From NCBI GenBank assembly GCA_973895155.1, contig OZ316892.1:19468001-19532000 (forward strand): a stretch of DNA of 64,000 bases. The letters run 5' to 3'. How positions within the stretch are numbered: the first letter of the stretch is position 1; every line of letters starts with the position of its first letter. Positions 20,039 through 31,419 of this stretch are shown here, in pieces. Below the pieces are notes generated by a model. That model saw nothing but the letters and a program-made list of their open reading frames with translations. It was not told the DNA's origin and ran no database searches. The stretch comes from Marsupella aquatica. Its lineage: Eukaryota; Marchantiophyta. Both the position numbers and the translations under genes were made by a program.

Positions 20039-21495
20039 GAGTGCCAAGAGAATTCTTGGGTGTAGTTGAGATCGAGTATAAGGTAAGAGTTGGTAGCAGG
20101 ATCGTCTTAATTAGGCGCGGCAATGAGGCCCCAATTGATGAATAACATGGTTCTAGCTTGTCGTTCCTGGTCAGCAGTCGATCCTGTTTCAAAAGACAAT
20201 TTTGTGTCCACTACTTGCACATGGATAGAGACAAGATCCATGCCACGGCTTGCCTGTAGACACGTGACCAGACTAGTTGGATACATGAGAGCTTATATAT
20301 ATATATACAAGAGCTAGTTGAAACTGATTAGGGATATGCATGGGAGACTTGACTAGGGACGGGAGTCTCGATTAGTGGCATGGAGAAAAAGATGACATTC
20401 CAGCATTGATATATCATAATGTTCCTGGTCAGGACTCTAAATAAACAATACAGATCAAGCTTCTTCTCTGTCAGTCCACAAAGGACCAATACAGGTCTGC
20501 AGATCGAGAGGTGATTCCAATTGGCTTTCAGGTTAGTCTAAGAAACTCCTGTACCTCTGAATACAAAGGACTGGGTCGAGAATATTATAATCAATGCTGG
20601 TCACCCTTCTTCTCCGACTAGTCAAGGTTCCCATCCCTAATCAGTAGCAACTAGATCTGGGAACCTCTGTCCGTTTCACTAGTCTGGTCACCTGTCCACA
20701 AACTAGCCGTGCATGGATCTTCGTCTCTATCCGCATGCAAGTTTCTCTACTACATGATCATTGACGGACCATGATCAACAACAACGATGCATGTCATTAA
20801 TCAATTAGGGAGTGCACTCCTTGCTTGGAGCCTATTAATTTCAGACAATATATCAGCTTCCAAGACTTGCTCATTGTTACACGAAACTCCTCTCAAACGC
20901 CTCATTAGTGTGAAGGCGCTCTCTCAGGCTAGTGGATCCCTTTTTAGCACTTAGTACGTGACTGGCCTCAAAGCTTGTTGTAGTGTGTACCGAAGCTCCT
21001 AGTTACACTCTCCATCCACGGTGTATATTCATTTTATTCGTGTTCTCCCCGTTCGGAAGAGGGGCTAGACCCGTACCAAGCAGACTGCTCGTAAATCTAC
21101 AGGGGGCAATGGGCCTCGAAACAGCTTGTCACCAAAGCCCTGCGCATGAATGCTTCCAACTCAACTCCAGCCAGGCTAGGACTGAAGAGGTCTCACCTAT
21201 ACAGGCCTGGAACGTACGGTGGCATTCCGCGAGATCGATCAGTAAATACCAGAAGGGCACAGATCTTTTCATCCGCAAGCTTCCCTTCCAGAGGCTGGTT
21301 TGTGAAATAGCTCAGGACTTCAAGACAGACCTTGGCTTCCAGAGCCACGCTGTTCTTGCCATTCATGAGGCGGCAGAGGCATATTTGGTTAGAATCTTTG
21401 AGGACACCAACTTGTGTGCAATACACGCAAAGAGGGTGACCATCTTGCCCAAGGACATGCAGTTGGCCAGGCGCATTAAAGGAGAGCATTGCTAA
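20039..21495 (+). repeat. Duplicated block H3-B (paralogue of 14,562-15,925)
   Basis: It begins directly at the end of the rbcS block and matches H3-A in direct orientation. It retains the H3 3-prime end that H3-A has lost. Together the two copies flank the 16-20 kb segment as direct repeats. Confidence 0.85.
21066..21495 (+). pseudogene. Histone H3 pseudogene, start codon lost
   Basis: The [10 protein letters not shown] tail is readable, but the ATG-GCC start is replaced by CTAGAC-like sequence, so the tail has no initiator. The KAPRKQL region is frameshifted. From about 21,255 the fold is readable: [32 protein letters not shown] and a complete C-terminus [20 protein letters not shown] ending in TAA-equivalent at 21495. 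Several core positions differ from canonical H3 ([11 protein letters not shown] instead of FQSSAVAALQE), so the source may have been a variant H3 or the copy has drifted. No introns are visible. It is non-functional as written. Confidence 0.85.
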
Positions 21496-23977
21496 ATTAG
21501 TGTTCATCTAAGTGCAGAGTTCCCTGGCCCATGATATTATTATATATCCATGCCAGAATTTGTACTGAATAGGTCACACCATACATATATATATATCATG
21601 CATGACAAGGTTTCATGTAAGTTCTTGAATAAATATTTCCTTATTTATGGTCTATTTGCAACTATCCTATACTCTTTTGTATATATGGATGACCTTAAAC
21701 CCTAATTAAACTGTAGAGACCCATGATGCATTAAAGAAAATATATGCCTGGGCCAATGAGGTCAACATCATTTTGACCGGACAAAAGTCAACACTGGCAC
21801 CTACCAAGGAACCATCGCGGCTATAATTATCTTACTCCTCCTGACACACCAAACACAAATTAACTCAATATGATTTTGGAAGACACAGGCAGAAACTTTG
21901 ATATTTACCCACACAGAGACCTCTGCTTCCCATGACTTTGTGATCGATGTTCAACAAGAAGCCCCATATCATTATGAAACCTACCCTGTGAACAGGATCC
22001 TTTTTCTTTAACATGAAAATTCTAAGGCTAGTCGCTTTCATTTCTTTATAAACAACAGTAAGTGGTACTCTGTCGGGCTCAATTCACGGAAACCCCTAAC
22101 ATGCAATGGATAGATATTGCTTACATATATATATTAAATACATGAAGCTGGACATGAAGGGGGCACTCCACACAAAAGTACAATCATGAGAAGAGAACAC
22201 AAATTCAGACTGAGTAAGGACGTGATGCATGTCCATATGGATTACAATATCAAAGCTAGGCAATGCGCCTATGGCAAGACACATGAACAATTCCCCTTTT
22301 TTATAAGGAAAACTTTTAATTCCTTATAATGGCTTTATAACCAATTGACTATGTAAAGTTTCATGAAATTACTCTACTAAACACTTGTATCTCTCAACTC
22401 AATTAATTCAAGGATACAACTTTTTTTTTAAAAATTGTTTTGATATAGAACTACTTTCAGACCCGCTTTCAGAGAACAACCAAATGGTTTTATTTAATGC
22501 ATGGCCCTAGAGCCAAACTACACTCCTTTCTTGGATTTTTATTTCAAATTTTAAAAACCTTTATATAAGAAATGTTTTGAATCCTACTTGGAGAAAGAGA
22601 GAAAGAGTAAGACAAAGTCTTGATATAACTCAGAAAAAAAATTTAAGTGGAAACCAAAGCTTTTATATTTTATATTTTTTTATGATACCCAACTTTCAGT
22701 CCATACAAAAATGTAGATGCCTGCCTATTATACCAGAGTTGTGTACCTAGCCTGGGGAGCAACACTGAACAACAAATTCAGACTAGGGAGATGTCCATAT
22801 TGCTACAGCTTCAAAGCTCTCCATAATGTTTGAAGAGAACAAAACAAACTAAGTGTTATTGGGCAACTTGGTTTCACAATAAGGTTCTGAGTGTGAGCAT
22901 GGCTCATAGAATGTGCCCAGCATAATTATGGAGGATTCTCTCCCCTGGGTTGTGTTGGCTCAAGAATGCCTCCCCTGAAGCCGGGTTGGTTGTACAAGAC
23001 TCCTGCCGAAGAGGAAGAGTTCTTTCCAATGAGAAGAACCAAGTTGCCTGCATGGCATCAACTAATCGATCCTGAAGGACATTCAGGATAAGGAGCTAGC
23101 AAATGCAACGGTTTTCACCGGTTAGCGGGCAGCCCACTTGTAATTCTTCACAGTGTGCAGATTAAAATAAAGCAAACCCACTAGGCAGTCCAGTATAGCA
23201 ATATGCAGCACAGAGACCCGAGACTCAATGCAGCCAGAATTGAAGAACATAATTATATCACCACATGAACTATCAACTTGCAAGTTGATTGCTTGAGTAG
23301 GTCCACCCATTATTATAATTATTGTCATCGGGCTTGCAAAGAAACTATATAATTGCATAGTGAGAATTAAAGATACTCATAGACTAATTAAGCTAGTGTA
23401 GGTATATATTTGGGTGCAAGGTACCCTAAGTAATGTTTATATATATATGATTTTCTCTACATTTGGTTTAATATGTACTTGTTGAACATAGACGACATTA
23501 ATTGCAACATTCAACATGTTCAAGTAGTCAAGACATATATTTGGGTGCAAGGTACCCTAAGCGGATGTGTATATATATGATTTTCTTTACATCTGGTTTA
23601 AAGACTTAATTGTTGAACATAGACGCCAATTGCACATCTGGTTTAAAGATTTAATTGTTGAACATAAACGCCAATTGCAATGGTAAGCACATGATACATT
23701 GAATGATCAAGTAATCAACATAGAGAGAGCCGAGAGACAAAATCTTGCTACAAACTCTTAATATGTTAGCACACGCAATAAAGCTGAGGATTGAGATCTT
23801 AAAAAACTTACGTAAGAAAACGGGAAGTATGATATACGTCCTTATTGGGAACGATCATGTCATCTTCAACCATCCTCCACAACCAAAAAGTCATCTCTTA
23901 AACAGAAAAGGGAAATTAAACTTACTAATTATATTGTTCAACAGATTTTATTTCTTGAATCGGCTCCATGTTTTTAT
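21496..23977. other. No gene seen; A/T-rich intergenic DNA with a partial tandem duplication
   Basis: Many TATATA runs and short ORFs without domains. A tandem duplication is listed separately at 23,401-23,690. A gene could be missed here only if it is made of very short exons. Confidence 0.5.
23401..23690. repeat. Diverged tandem duplications around TTTGGGTGCAAGGTACCCTA
   Basis: TATATTTGGGTGCAAGGTAC occurs near 23,406 and again near 23,537, each followed by TATATATGATTTTCT and a GTTGAACATAGACG segment. A shorter piece (CATCTGGTTTAAAGA through GCCAATTGCA) is repeated a further time at 23,634-23,678. This is stepwise local duplication in noncoding DNA. Confidence 0.8.
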
Positions 23978-25119
23978 TCAAAGCTCAATAGGACTCAGCA
24001 ATTGTAGAGGATTAAAGTAATCTGACAATAAAGTACCATATGCCGTAGGGCACCCTCTAATTGACCACACAACTGGTCTGCTGTTGCTACTGAATCCGCT
24101 GCTTTGAACGATATACCATCCTTTGCTTCGGACAACATCTTGTCTCTTCCACCGCACCATTGCAAACAGTTCATTATTAACTGTTACAATTGAATATGGG
24201 TCAAGCTTCACCGAGTCTGTGGGGCCCAGTCCATCATATGCTATCGAAGACCAATGATCCCATGATTTGTTGTCATTGTTGTAAACATGAAATCCATCGG
24301 AGTCGGCTGAATAGAACTTTCCTTGCATCATGAATACGCTTTCAATATTTGAAAATCTATCAACCAGATCCATCCTTGGTTCCACCACTCTCCACTCATC
24401 CTTGAGTGGATGATAAACCTGCCATGATGATGCCACTCCACTTCGACAGGCCACAAAGAGTTCCTCGCCCATATGTGTAACTCGAAGGGGGAGTTGCTCA
24501 TATACCATTGGCTTTATTGGGGACCAGGCATCCACTTTGGGATCATAAAACTCTGATGCACAAGTATAGGACGTTGGATCCTCTGGGGAAGTACCACCGA
24601 ATACATACAACTTTCCATCCTTGATACCACACTGGAAGGAGATTCTTGGTTCTAGCAAAGCTGCACACTCCTTCCAGTGCATATCCCCAACTGCCACATC
24701 CAAACATGCACTCTTTGGTAGCTCCGGTTATTTGTGCTCATCCCTCCCAAAGCATATAATTTACCCTCCAATGCAATGAACTTGGGGGACCGAAATACAG
24801 CCCCGAATACAGCATCTGGGACTTGAGGAATTTTGTATAGACTTTCTTCACTAGGGGAATAAAGATAAATCCCGTCGTGTCCTTGAGAAAAACTAGTGCC
24901 AATCCGAAGGACTATACAAGTTTCTAGTGAATGGCAGCAAACTGTGGCATTATATACAAGTCGACTTTTAATCACTTGCTGCCAACTTCGACTCAATGAA
25001 GACAGTAGGGCAACGTCTCTCCTTGGTAGTTTGGTGGCAATCTCCATCAACATTACGTCATTGGGTATCCCTGGAAGAAGTTCTTCCAATAAAGATGGCA
25101 TGATGTCTTGAGGGTCCAT
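23978..25119 (-). pseudogene. F-box/kelch-repeat protein gene with one frameshift
   Basis: From the ATG at 25119 the protein starts with an F-box: LLPGIPNDVMLMEIATKLPR then a SLSRSWQQVIKS helix (residues about 14-52). F-box proteins bind SKP1 and choose substrates for SCF ubiquitin ligases. Kelch-type blades follow: KLYALGGMS in the first frame, then KLYVFGGTSPEDPTSY, EFYDPKVDAWSPI, WQVYHPLKDEWRVVEPRMD and VYNNDNKSWDHW in the second. The frame changes once, near 24,708, where one base appears to be missing; coding continues smoothly after it to the stop at 23978. The joined length (about 380 residues) is normal for this family. It is either a young pseudogene or an assembly error. A 5-prime UTR intron acceptor (CTTCCAG) is plausible near 25,144. 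Confidence 0.85.
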
Positions 25120-28100
25120 AAGATTTATTCGACTTCGAGGTACCTGGAAGCACCAAGCACGAGAACGTACAGTCTCCGTATTAATAGTCAGATCTATACC
25201 ATCCTCTAGATCTCCTTATTTACCGAAAGCAGATTTCTTTCCTGCAATGAAATTTCTTCAACATGCAAAGATATGTACGTACTAATGGAGCCAGTCCTCT
25301 TCATTCTACAAATTCAGACCGCTAAGTATTCTATCCAACAACTAAATTAAAACCGTCAAACTACATGCATCTCACTTCACTGGCAGAAGAAATATATACT
25401 GATTCAATTAATTGATAATTCACAAGCTAGAAGTAAGAGGAATGTAGGTTTTCAAATGGGTTTGAAGAAGTACATACAGAGAGTTTGATGAAGATCAAAG
25501 AAACCAACAAGAACCTTGTGGTGTGGTGTAGGACCAGAAGCTACGCAGGAACTAGAATTACGGAGATCGAGATTGTCTATAACAGGACTGTAGAGGAGTA
25601 GTCCACCGAAAAAGTGCCAAAACTCCTCCCGAATTAGAATCACAAAGCTAGAGGCGGAGACTGTCTATAACAGTCAGGACTGTACTCCAAACAAAAAAGT
25701 GGAACTGGAATGCGAGATAAAGTTTCTCAGGAGCACGCAATGAGCTCTCAACTCAAAGTCCAAAGATGAATACGCAGGATGACTTATTGCAATGGACACA
25801 TAAGGTGAACATAGAGAGGCAGCTGTGAGATAGAAGAATGAAGTAGAATGGAGGCAGAGTGCTTCTTATAATGTACCCTGGCGCGCAGCAGCTGAAGTGC
25901 ATGAGATATTAATGATGAAAGGGATGTGGCATTGACAATAGACAAGTTTCTAGTCTCCCCAAAAAAGTTTGACAGACCGAGGACTTGCTTGATGAAATAG
26001 TACTGACTAAAGACACGTTTCTCAGACTGAGCCAGAGTCCAACGAAGTGGTGCAACTTGGTGTCACTGACTAAGCACTTACCTACATCTTCAATTGCTAT
26101 TTCCCGACATAGTTTACAACCTACATTTGTTTGGGGAATAAATCTAGTTTGCATAATTAAGAGACAATTCTGAAGATTTTGACTGGACCACCAGAAGTTA
26201 TAATATTAAGTCCTATCAAATTTGAAAACGCTTAGAGATTGCGTTGTGTTCGCTGTTTAATTAAGGCAGCAACATGTTTCCCTGAGCCCCCCTTTCCTGT
26301 AGCAGGAGTCTACAGAGTTAGAGAGCTTAAAGCGGTGCTTTGCTCCAATTAATTAATTAATGTACAATAAAATGGGAGAACAGCTGGGCATTCCAATTTT
26401 AGAATTTTTGGAGTAAGGAGTATGCATGAATGATGTAAAGGTGGACTCTGCTCCGAGATGTTGAGTTTGTATTATCAATTTCCGATGCCTTGGCCTTCTT
26501 TTCATTGGAAGATGGGTTAAAAATGGTTGTGGTTTGTGTCACTTAGAATTGTAAGTTGCATTGTTTGACATGAGCACCCTCCAATATTGTTACTAGCTTC
26601 CAAAATTTCAGAAGCTAGTCATTAGGTGAGCTTGCTAAACATACCCCTCATGTAATGACTTCACCTATTCTTCCAGCGGATGCCTTTCTGAGACATTATA
26701 TATATGATCGAGCAGGATTTAAGGCAACAGGTGCGACCACAACACCTAGCTTCTTTGATAATTTTCTCTCTCAAAATGATATCGTGCGTTTTTGCTTTTA
26801 CTGTTGTTTTGTTTAAGCTCTTTCTTAAACATGTCTCAGAACATTGGGTCGATCCAGTGCTTTTTCCTCTCCCAGAATGTCTTGTGCCTTTGCTTTTATT
26901 GCAGCTATCATTGTTGCGCTCATTTGATCTAAAACATGCCCCAGATTATTGAGTCGCAGTTCTGAGATTCGTTCTCTCGAGCAAATTAGTTGGATTTTCT
27001 GCCTCTCTACGACATTTGGATCGATGTGTGATTGAGCTTGTTCCCCAAGCTTTGTGGAGTCCCCATTTTCAGGTACGTCCCATAGGCTCTGGTATAAGTT
27101 TTGCTGAATTGTAACGTGCTATCAGTAGGTTGGTGTGGCAAAAGTTGAGCACTAGACGAGATCCAAGGAGGATTCGGAATTGACAATTCCCTCACGTACT
27201 TCATTTGAAGAGATGGTTTCGAAAATGTGATGGTTGCACGTAGAAGCAATTACCCAGGAAGGCCTGAGTATGGTCGAGCTCTCTACTGCCCACCCGAATA
27301 ACAGGTTTTACTGGCGAACTTGTTCAAGCAAATTTGGGAAGACACATATCTTTCTCTACCGCCAACCCGAACAAATAGTGTTGTACTCGATCGATCACGA
27401 TAAAGTTAGCTAAGGCAAATATTTTCCCTAGCCTCACTTGTTTTCTTTATTAATAATTAATCATTCTTGGCTCAATGCTCACGTGTAATTGTGGTGGCGT
27501 GTTCTCATACCAATAGTGTTGTCTTGTCAACTAAGGTTGGCATTGAAGAAGCCTTCTCACTGGTTGGGTTGTTGTGGAACTGGTTGTGGAAGTGTGTCAG
27601 TTAGTAAATGTACTTATCGTTGCAGCTGGGTGTTGTTGGGGAAGGTTGGCAGTAAACGTTGCTGTAGTTGCATGCAGCTGGGTATTCTTAGACCGAGGTG
27701 ACACAATGATCGACTAGAATGAATGCAAGTGGTGGAGGAAAATAACAAATGGTGAGGTGAATATGCACAATGACTAGATTGAATGCAATTGGCTGGGCGG
27801 GAACTATCATTAATTTGAAAAACATTGTTTGGTTAGAGAGGCTACCGCAAGTTTCTTTGTGCATTTAATGCTCAAAAAAGACAATTAACACTCACCTAAT
27901 TTGATAACATGATAAGCATAGCTAAGAATCATTTCTGTACTATTTTCATTACATTAAATTAAAAATAATTAGCATATATTTGATACTAAAACACGGTGAA
28001 TCTTAATCATAAAGAACTTGCGGCTAAACCTGGGGATGATGAAATGGATAACAAATACTCAGGGCCAAACTCTCACTTCAAAGCTAGCGGAAAATATTAA

Positions 28101-30335
28101 TACTCGCAGTGTACATTTAGTTGCTCATGATGGTGTTCCTTCTTCGATGCCACCATATTGACACACTAGGACACTAGAAGTAATGCAACTTTCTTCTCAG
28201 TTTGCACAGATCGAAAATTTGAGAACATCAACTCTTTATGTCCGTACAGTGTACTTCAGAGGTCTCAGAAAGAGATGGGTATCACCCATTACTCGGCGAG
28301 GTAGACAAATCTATTTCTGAGTATTCATGGTCTGCTTACCTGAACAATGGTTTACTGTATACCATGTGGAAACGCTCCTATGTAATCACTCTCTAAAAAA
28401 GGAATAGTAAACTATTGACATGCAACGAGCACTAAATCATGTGATGACAAGTGACATTTTTAAAATTGTTACCCTTTACTTCCTTGCTACTTCTAAGTAC
28501 TTCCCTACAATAAATAAAACCGCACATATGATGTCAACATTTGTGGAAGTGACCCACAGGGCAACAAGGCAAAAAGTTTTATTGCTCACATGTTTAATAT
28601 CAGTTTCGTCCACCTAAACTATCAGAACACCAATATACTCTTCACAAAATTAGTGACTAATCTGATCATGTATGTATGAATGGAGACAACAAATTTAAAA
28701 GACTCAAGAGTGATGAAGACTTTCTTTCAGACTGAGTGTATATATTTTAGTTCTGAGCTATCTAGCTTTATTATATAGGTGATTGAAATGGATCCAATTG
28801 GACAATAAATCTAGAGTGGAAGGACTGAATGGGGCCAGCTTTTCCGTTTATTTCTACCGTTGAATAATATATATTGTTCAGACAAATTTTTGTGCTGAAT
28901 AAGTATCTGCACCCTCTAGGACAGACGTTCATCTTTCGAGTGATGGGCTGAGAAGGTTAACCATGGTTTGAGAGCGTGATACCAGCAGATATAAAGTAAT
29001 TAATATCTCACACATAGACATAGCTCAGGAGCCCATTGCACTGTGAGCTGGTTGTAACGAGTTTGACAGTAGTACTCAAACTCATACTTTGAACCCAAAC
29101 AGCTGCGTAGGTTTGAGGCAGGATTGCAAGGTTTTAGGCGAGAATTCCTCCTCCAAATACATGGAAGATCAGTCTAGGTTTTGTTCTACTTTATCCAATC
29201 TGTTGAAAGCAGCGCGCCGGATCGAGGTGCACACAACACTATCAAATTTCTAGAGACTGGGCGCGTCCTTCCACCCCTGGCCCCGCTTATAAAATAAACA
29301 AAACATACTTCCAATGGGTATAAAATATCAATTTTAAAATAATATTATAACATGGGTTCTAACCAACAAGGTACATATATACCTCCAATGTTGATTAAAA
29401 TAAATGAAGTTTTTTTTTAATGTGACTGTCCCAAAGTTGTTCAATTGTAGGGCCATGAAAATACCCAATGACTCGCGTCACCCCATTGATTGGACACGTG
29501 TTCAACACGTACCAGTGGATTAGGGTGTACTGGATTTGGGGGAATAGTGACCAAAGAGTGTCATGTTCCCCCTCGCCCCTCCTACTTTGTAAGAGCCATC
29601 CGTGGAAGATACCCTAGATTGGAGGACCAGGATTATATGTGAGTGGGTCCAAGGGGCTGGCAAGACAAGGGGAGACAGTGCTAGTCAGGAGACGGGGACT
29701 CTAGCAGGCAAGATCTACAGGAGGGGTCTCCTGAGAGGTCCCAGCTGGGGCCCCACTTTTTCACTTTCTTTCGGGCTTTCTTGTGAGTTCTTCATCTTTT
29801 GCAAAGCTTGCGAGATCTTGGGCCAGGGTTTGGGCGAAAGTGTTTGACGTTGGGGCCAGGGTTTGGGCAAAACTGTTTGACATTGGGCTTTCTCAACAAT
29901 CTGGGCAGACTGCGAGCTGGGGCCGGAGTTGGGTCAGGATTGCAAGCTGGGCAGGGATCTAGGGTGAGTAATTTTTATAGCAAATGAAAGGTATTTTAAA
30001 TTCCAACATATGTCTGATTATAATAACATAGGCAGGTTTTATAAAGGACTGAAAATTCTTTTTAGAACAAACAGTGTAAATTTTAATGTTCCTCCAAAAT
30101 ATATCCCTTGGGGGCCTTCAGTTACATGTATGTTTCATTACATTTCCTTTAGTGAGGGCCCAGGCTCTTCCACCAAACCTAAAATCTATTGTCTTTACTT
30201 ACCCAATTGATCTTCAAATTAATTAAGCAATTAATTATCAAGATGCACATGCACATCCATATCACCAAAAAAATTCTTATATGTAATAGTATCACTACAT
30301 AGACGTAGCAACAAAATACCAAAATGCAGGGAATT
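25120..30335. other. About 5.2 kb without a supportable gene
   Basis: All ORFs are short and without domains. Small structures seen: an (AATT)n run at 26,349-26,360 and a direct repeat of GGGGCCAGGGTTTGGGC (near 29,819 and 29,851) in a G-rich stretch at 29,600-29,960. The first few hundred bases would contain the F-box/kelch promoter. The last bases are the left flank of the large CACTA element. Confidence 0.5.
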
Positions 30336-31080
30336 CACTAGTAGAAAACAATGTATTTTATGACCGAAACAATGACTATTAATCAGGTCTTTTTAACAAA
30401 ACAATGACGCAATTGTTCTCGTCTTTCCAGACACGTCACAACGGACATTTTGGTCACGGTCCTTTTGGACAAATGACGCTAAAAACATGTGGTCATTTCA
30501 TACTATCCTAAATGACCATTTTTATGATATGGTCATAAATGTTGAACGGTCCAAAATGACGACACAAATCACCATCGACGGTCAATTGTCGTTGACCGTC
30601 GATGGTCCCCGTACCCAATCACACAACGACACGTGGCAATAAAAAAACAAATAACATTGGTCATTTTGGACTTGTCCAAACTGACGTACATTATATAACA
30701 AATCAAATAGTGACACGTGGTTCAAAGAGGATTCACCATTTGGCAATATATTTGGGTCATTTTGGACGTGTCCAAAATGACTATAGTATAAACAAGTCAT
30801 ATTGAGACACGTGGTTCAATTGGGAGAAGACACGTAAAGATACACATTAGTCATTAATGACATGTCTTGAATGACATAAAGTGAGTCATAGTGGACTTGT
30901 TTATAATGACCATGAGAAAGGTCATTGTATATGTCATTCTTTGAATCATTTAGTCTATGTCTTTAATGACCAGAGTTGAGTCATATTGGTCACAAAGATA
31001 GTTGTGAATAATGACCATTACATCAGTCATTCTAGCCAGTCATTTAGTCATTCAAGCCAGTCATTCAGACGAAGTATTCA
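30336..31080. repeat. Left subterminal repeat region of the large CACTA element
   Basis: After the TIR, GTCATTT/AAATGAC hexamer-core motifs occur dozens of times in both orientations, often as GGTCATTTTGGAC or TCCAAAATGAC. In En/Spm, short subterminal motifs bind TNPA and bring the ends together; here the motif AATGAC would play that role by analogy. Confidence 0.8.
30571..30606. repeat. 15-bp perfect inverted repeat in the left subterminal region
   Basis: ACCATCGACGGTCAA (30571-30585) pairs exactly with TTGACCGTCGATGGT (30592-30606), separated by TTGTCG. Its core GGTCAA/TTGACC is distinct from the AATGAC motif around it. Confidence 0.85.
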
Positions 31081-31419
31081 ATGATTTGGAGAAATTCAAA
31101 TTTAAGTGATCATGATAGATAAAACTTGATGTCAATCAAAAATCATACATTACAAAGCCATTCAATAGAGTTGCTAAATGAAAACTTAAAGAAACATTCG
31201 ATATATATCACAAATCCAATTGATATTCATACAAGATACCTTCATAAGTCTCACGGTAAATATTGAACTCAATGCAAATTTATGAAACAAAATTACATTG
31301 ACATCAATAATATTAGATTGTCAATTGTTACAACCTGACATACCAATCACTCTGCATGTTTATAGAAAAACAGAGTTGTCATTCTATCATGTCTATTGTT
31401 TCTTGATAGAGTGCTATTT

